Shown: positions 62,813 to 64,000 of the stretch, in pieces
How the letters are laid out: every line of letters begins with the position of its first letter
How positions within the stretch are numbered: position 1 is the first letter of the stretch
From: Emiliania huxleyi CCMP1516
Taxonomy: Eukaryota; Haptophyta; Isochrysidales; Noelaerhabdaceae
Length of the DNA: 64,000 nucleotides
Assembly: GCF_000372725.1 (NCBI RefSeq)
Contig: NW_005195584.1
Span: 130,341-194,340, forward strand
Direction of reading: 5' to 3'
Notes under the pieces: generated by a model
What the model was told of the DNA's origin: nothing
Databases searched by the model: none
The model's input: the letters and a program-made list of their open reading frames with translations, nothing else
Translations under genes and position numbers: made by a program

Positions 62813-64000
<1,188 letters not shown>

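Overview
This window is nuclear DNA from a GC-rich eukaryote, most likely a unicellular alga. The signs are genes split by short introns on both strands, long (CA)n, (TG)n and (CT)n tracts, minisatellite introns, several transposon families, plant/alga-type domains (AP2, PC-esterase) and an N-terminal extension on a FabG-type reductase that looks plastid-targeting. I favour a haptophyte (Emiliania/Chrysochromulina type) because genes are dense, introns short and splice donors mostly GC. A dinoflagellate relative is the main alternative, because GC/GA donors and a fixed G after the acceptor AG are also known there. This is inference; there is no rRNA or organelle marker in the window.

Layout. 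0-5.4 kb: the edge of a minus-strand gene, then a unit bounded by 18-bp direct repeats that carries two plus-strand genes of unknown function and is interrupted by a 2.0-kb long-TIR, MULE-like element with a SWIM zinc finger. 5.7-7.2 kb: FG-repeat nucleoporin. 8.8-14.6 kb: very large RING/TRAF-zinc-finger/ankyrin/F-box-like protein. 15.4-19.3 kb: PC-esterase and a frameshifted hAT transposase. 19.8-24.1 kb: WD40-like protein, Tudor-like protein, unknown protein. 24.4-27.2 kb: PLP aminotransferase (AGT/SGAT family) divergent from a flavodoxin-fold FMN reductase. 28.9-33.2 kb: single-pass membrane protein and an ankyrin/U-box ubiquitin ligase. 33.5-46.4 kb: mostly repeats and relics (decayed propeller-like gene, LINE with target-site duplication, OTU fragment, nested tandem repeats), with a CIA30 gene and a small membrane protein. 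46.4-54.7 kb: 2OG oxygenase, F-box protein, nine-exon cytosolic aspartyl-tRNA synthetase divergent from an Arf-like GTPase, and a double-ApaG protein. 56-58.7 kb: LINE and copia relics. 58.8-64 kb: AP2 factor, eight-TM protein, a hypothetical gene and the first exons of FabG.

The main discovery signal is in the introns. In the genes I could splice by homology or reading frame, about nine in ten introns use GC-AG, nearly all downstream exons start with G, and many introns begin with an imperfect copy of the start of the downstream exon, or contain copies of the end of the upstream exon. That is the footprint of intron birth by tandem duplication of an AG|G-containing exon segment. Two unrelated introns also share a GAGATATGGGGAGAT insert. 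Functionally the window is a mixed set of housekeeping genes (translation, photorespiration/amino-acid metabolism, fatty-acid synthesis, complex I assembly, nuclear pore) and lineage-expanded regulators (ubiquitin ligases, AP2), with no operon-like linkage.
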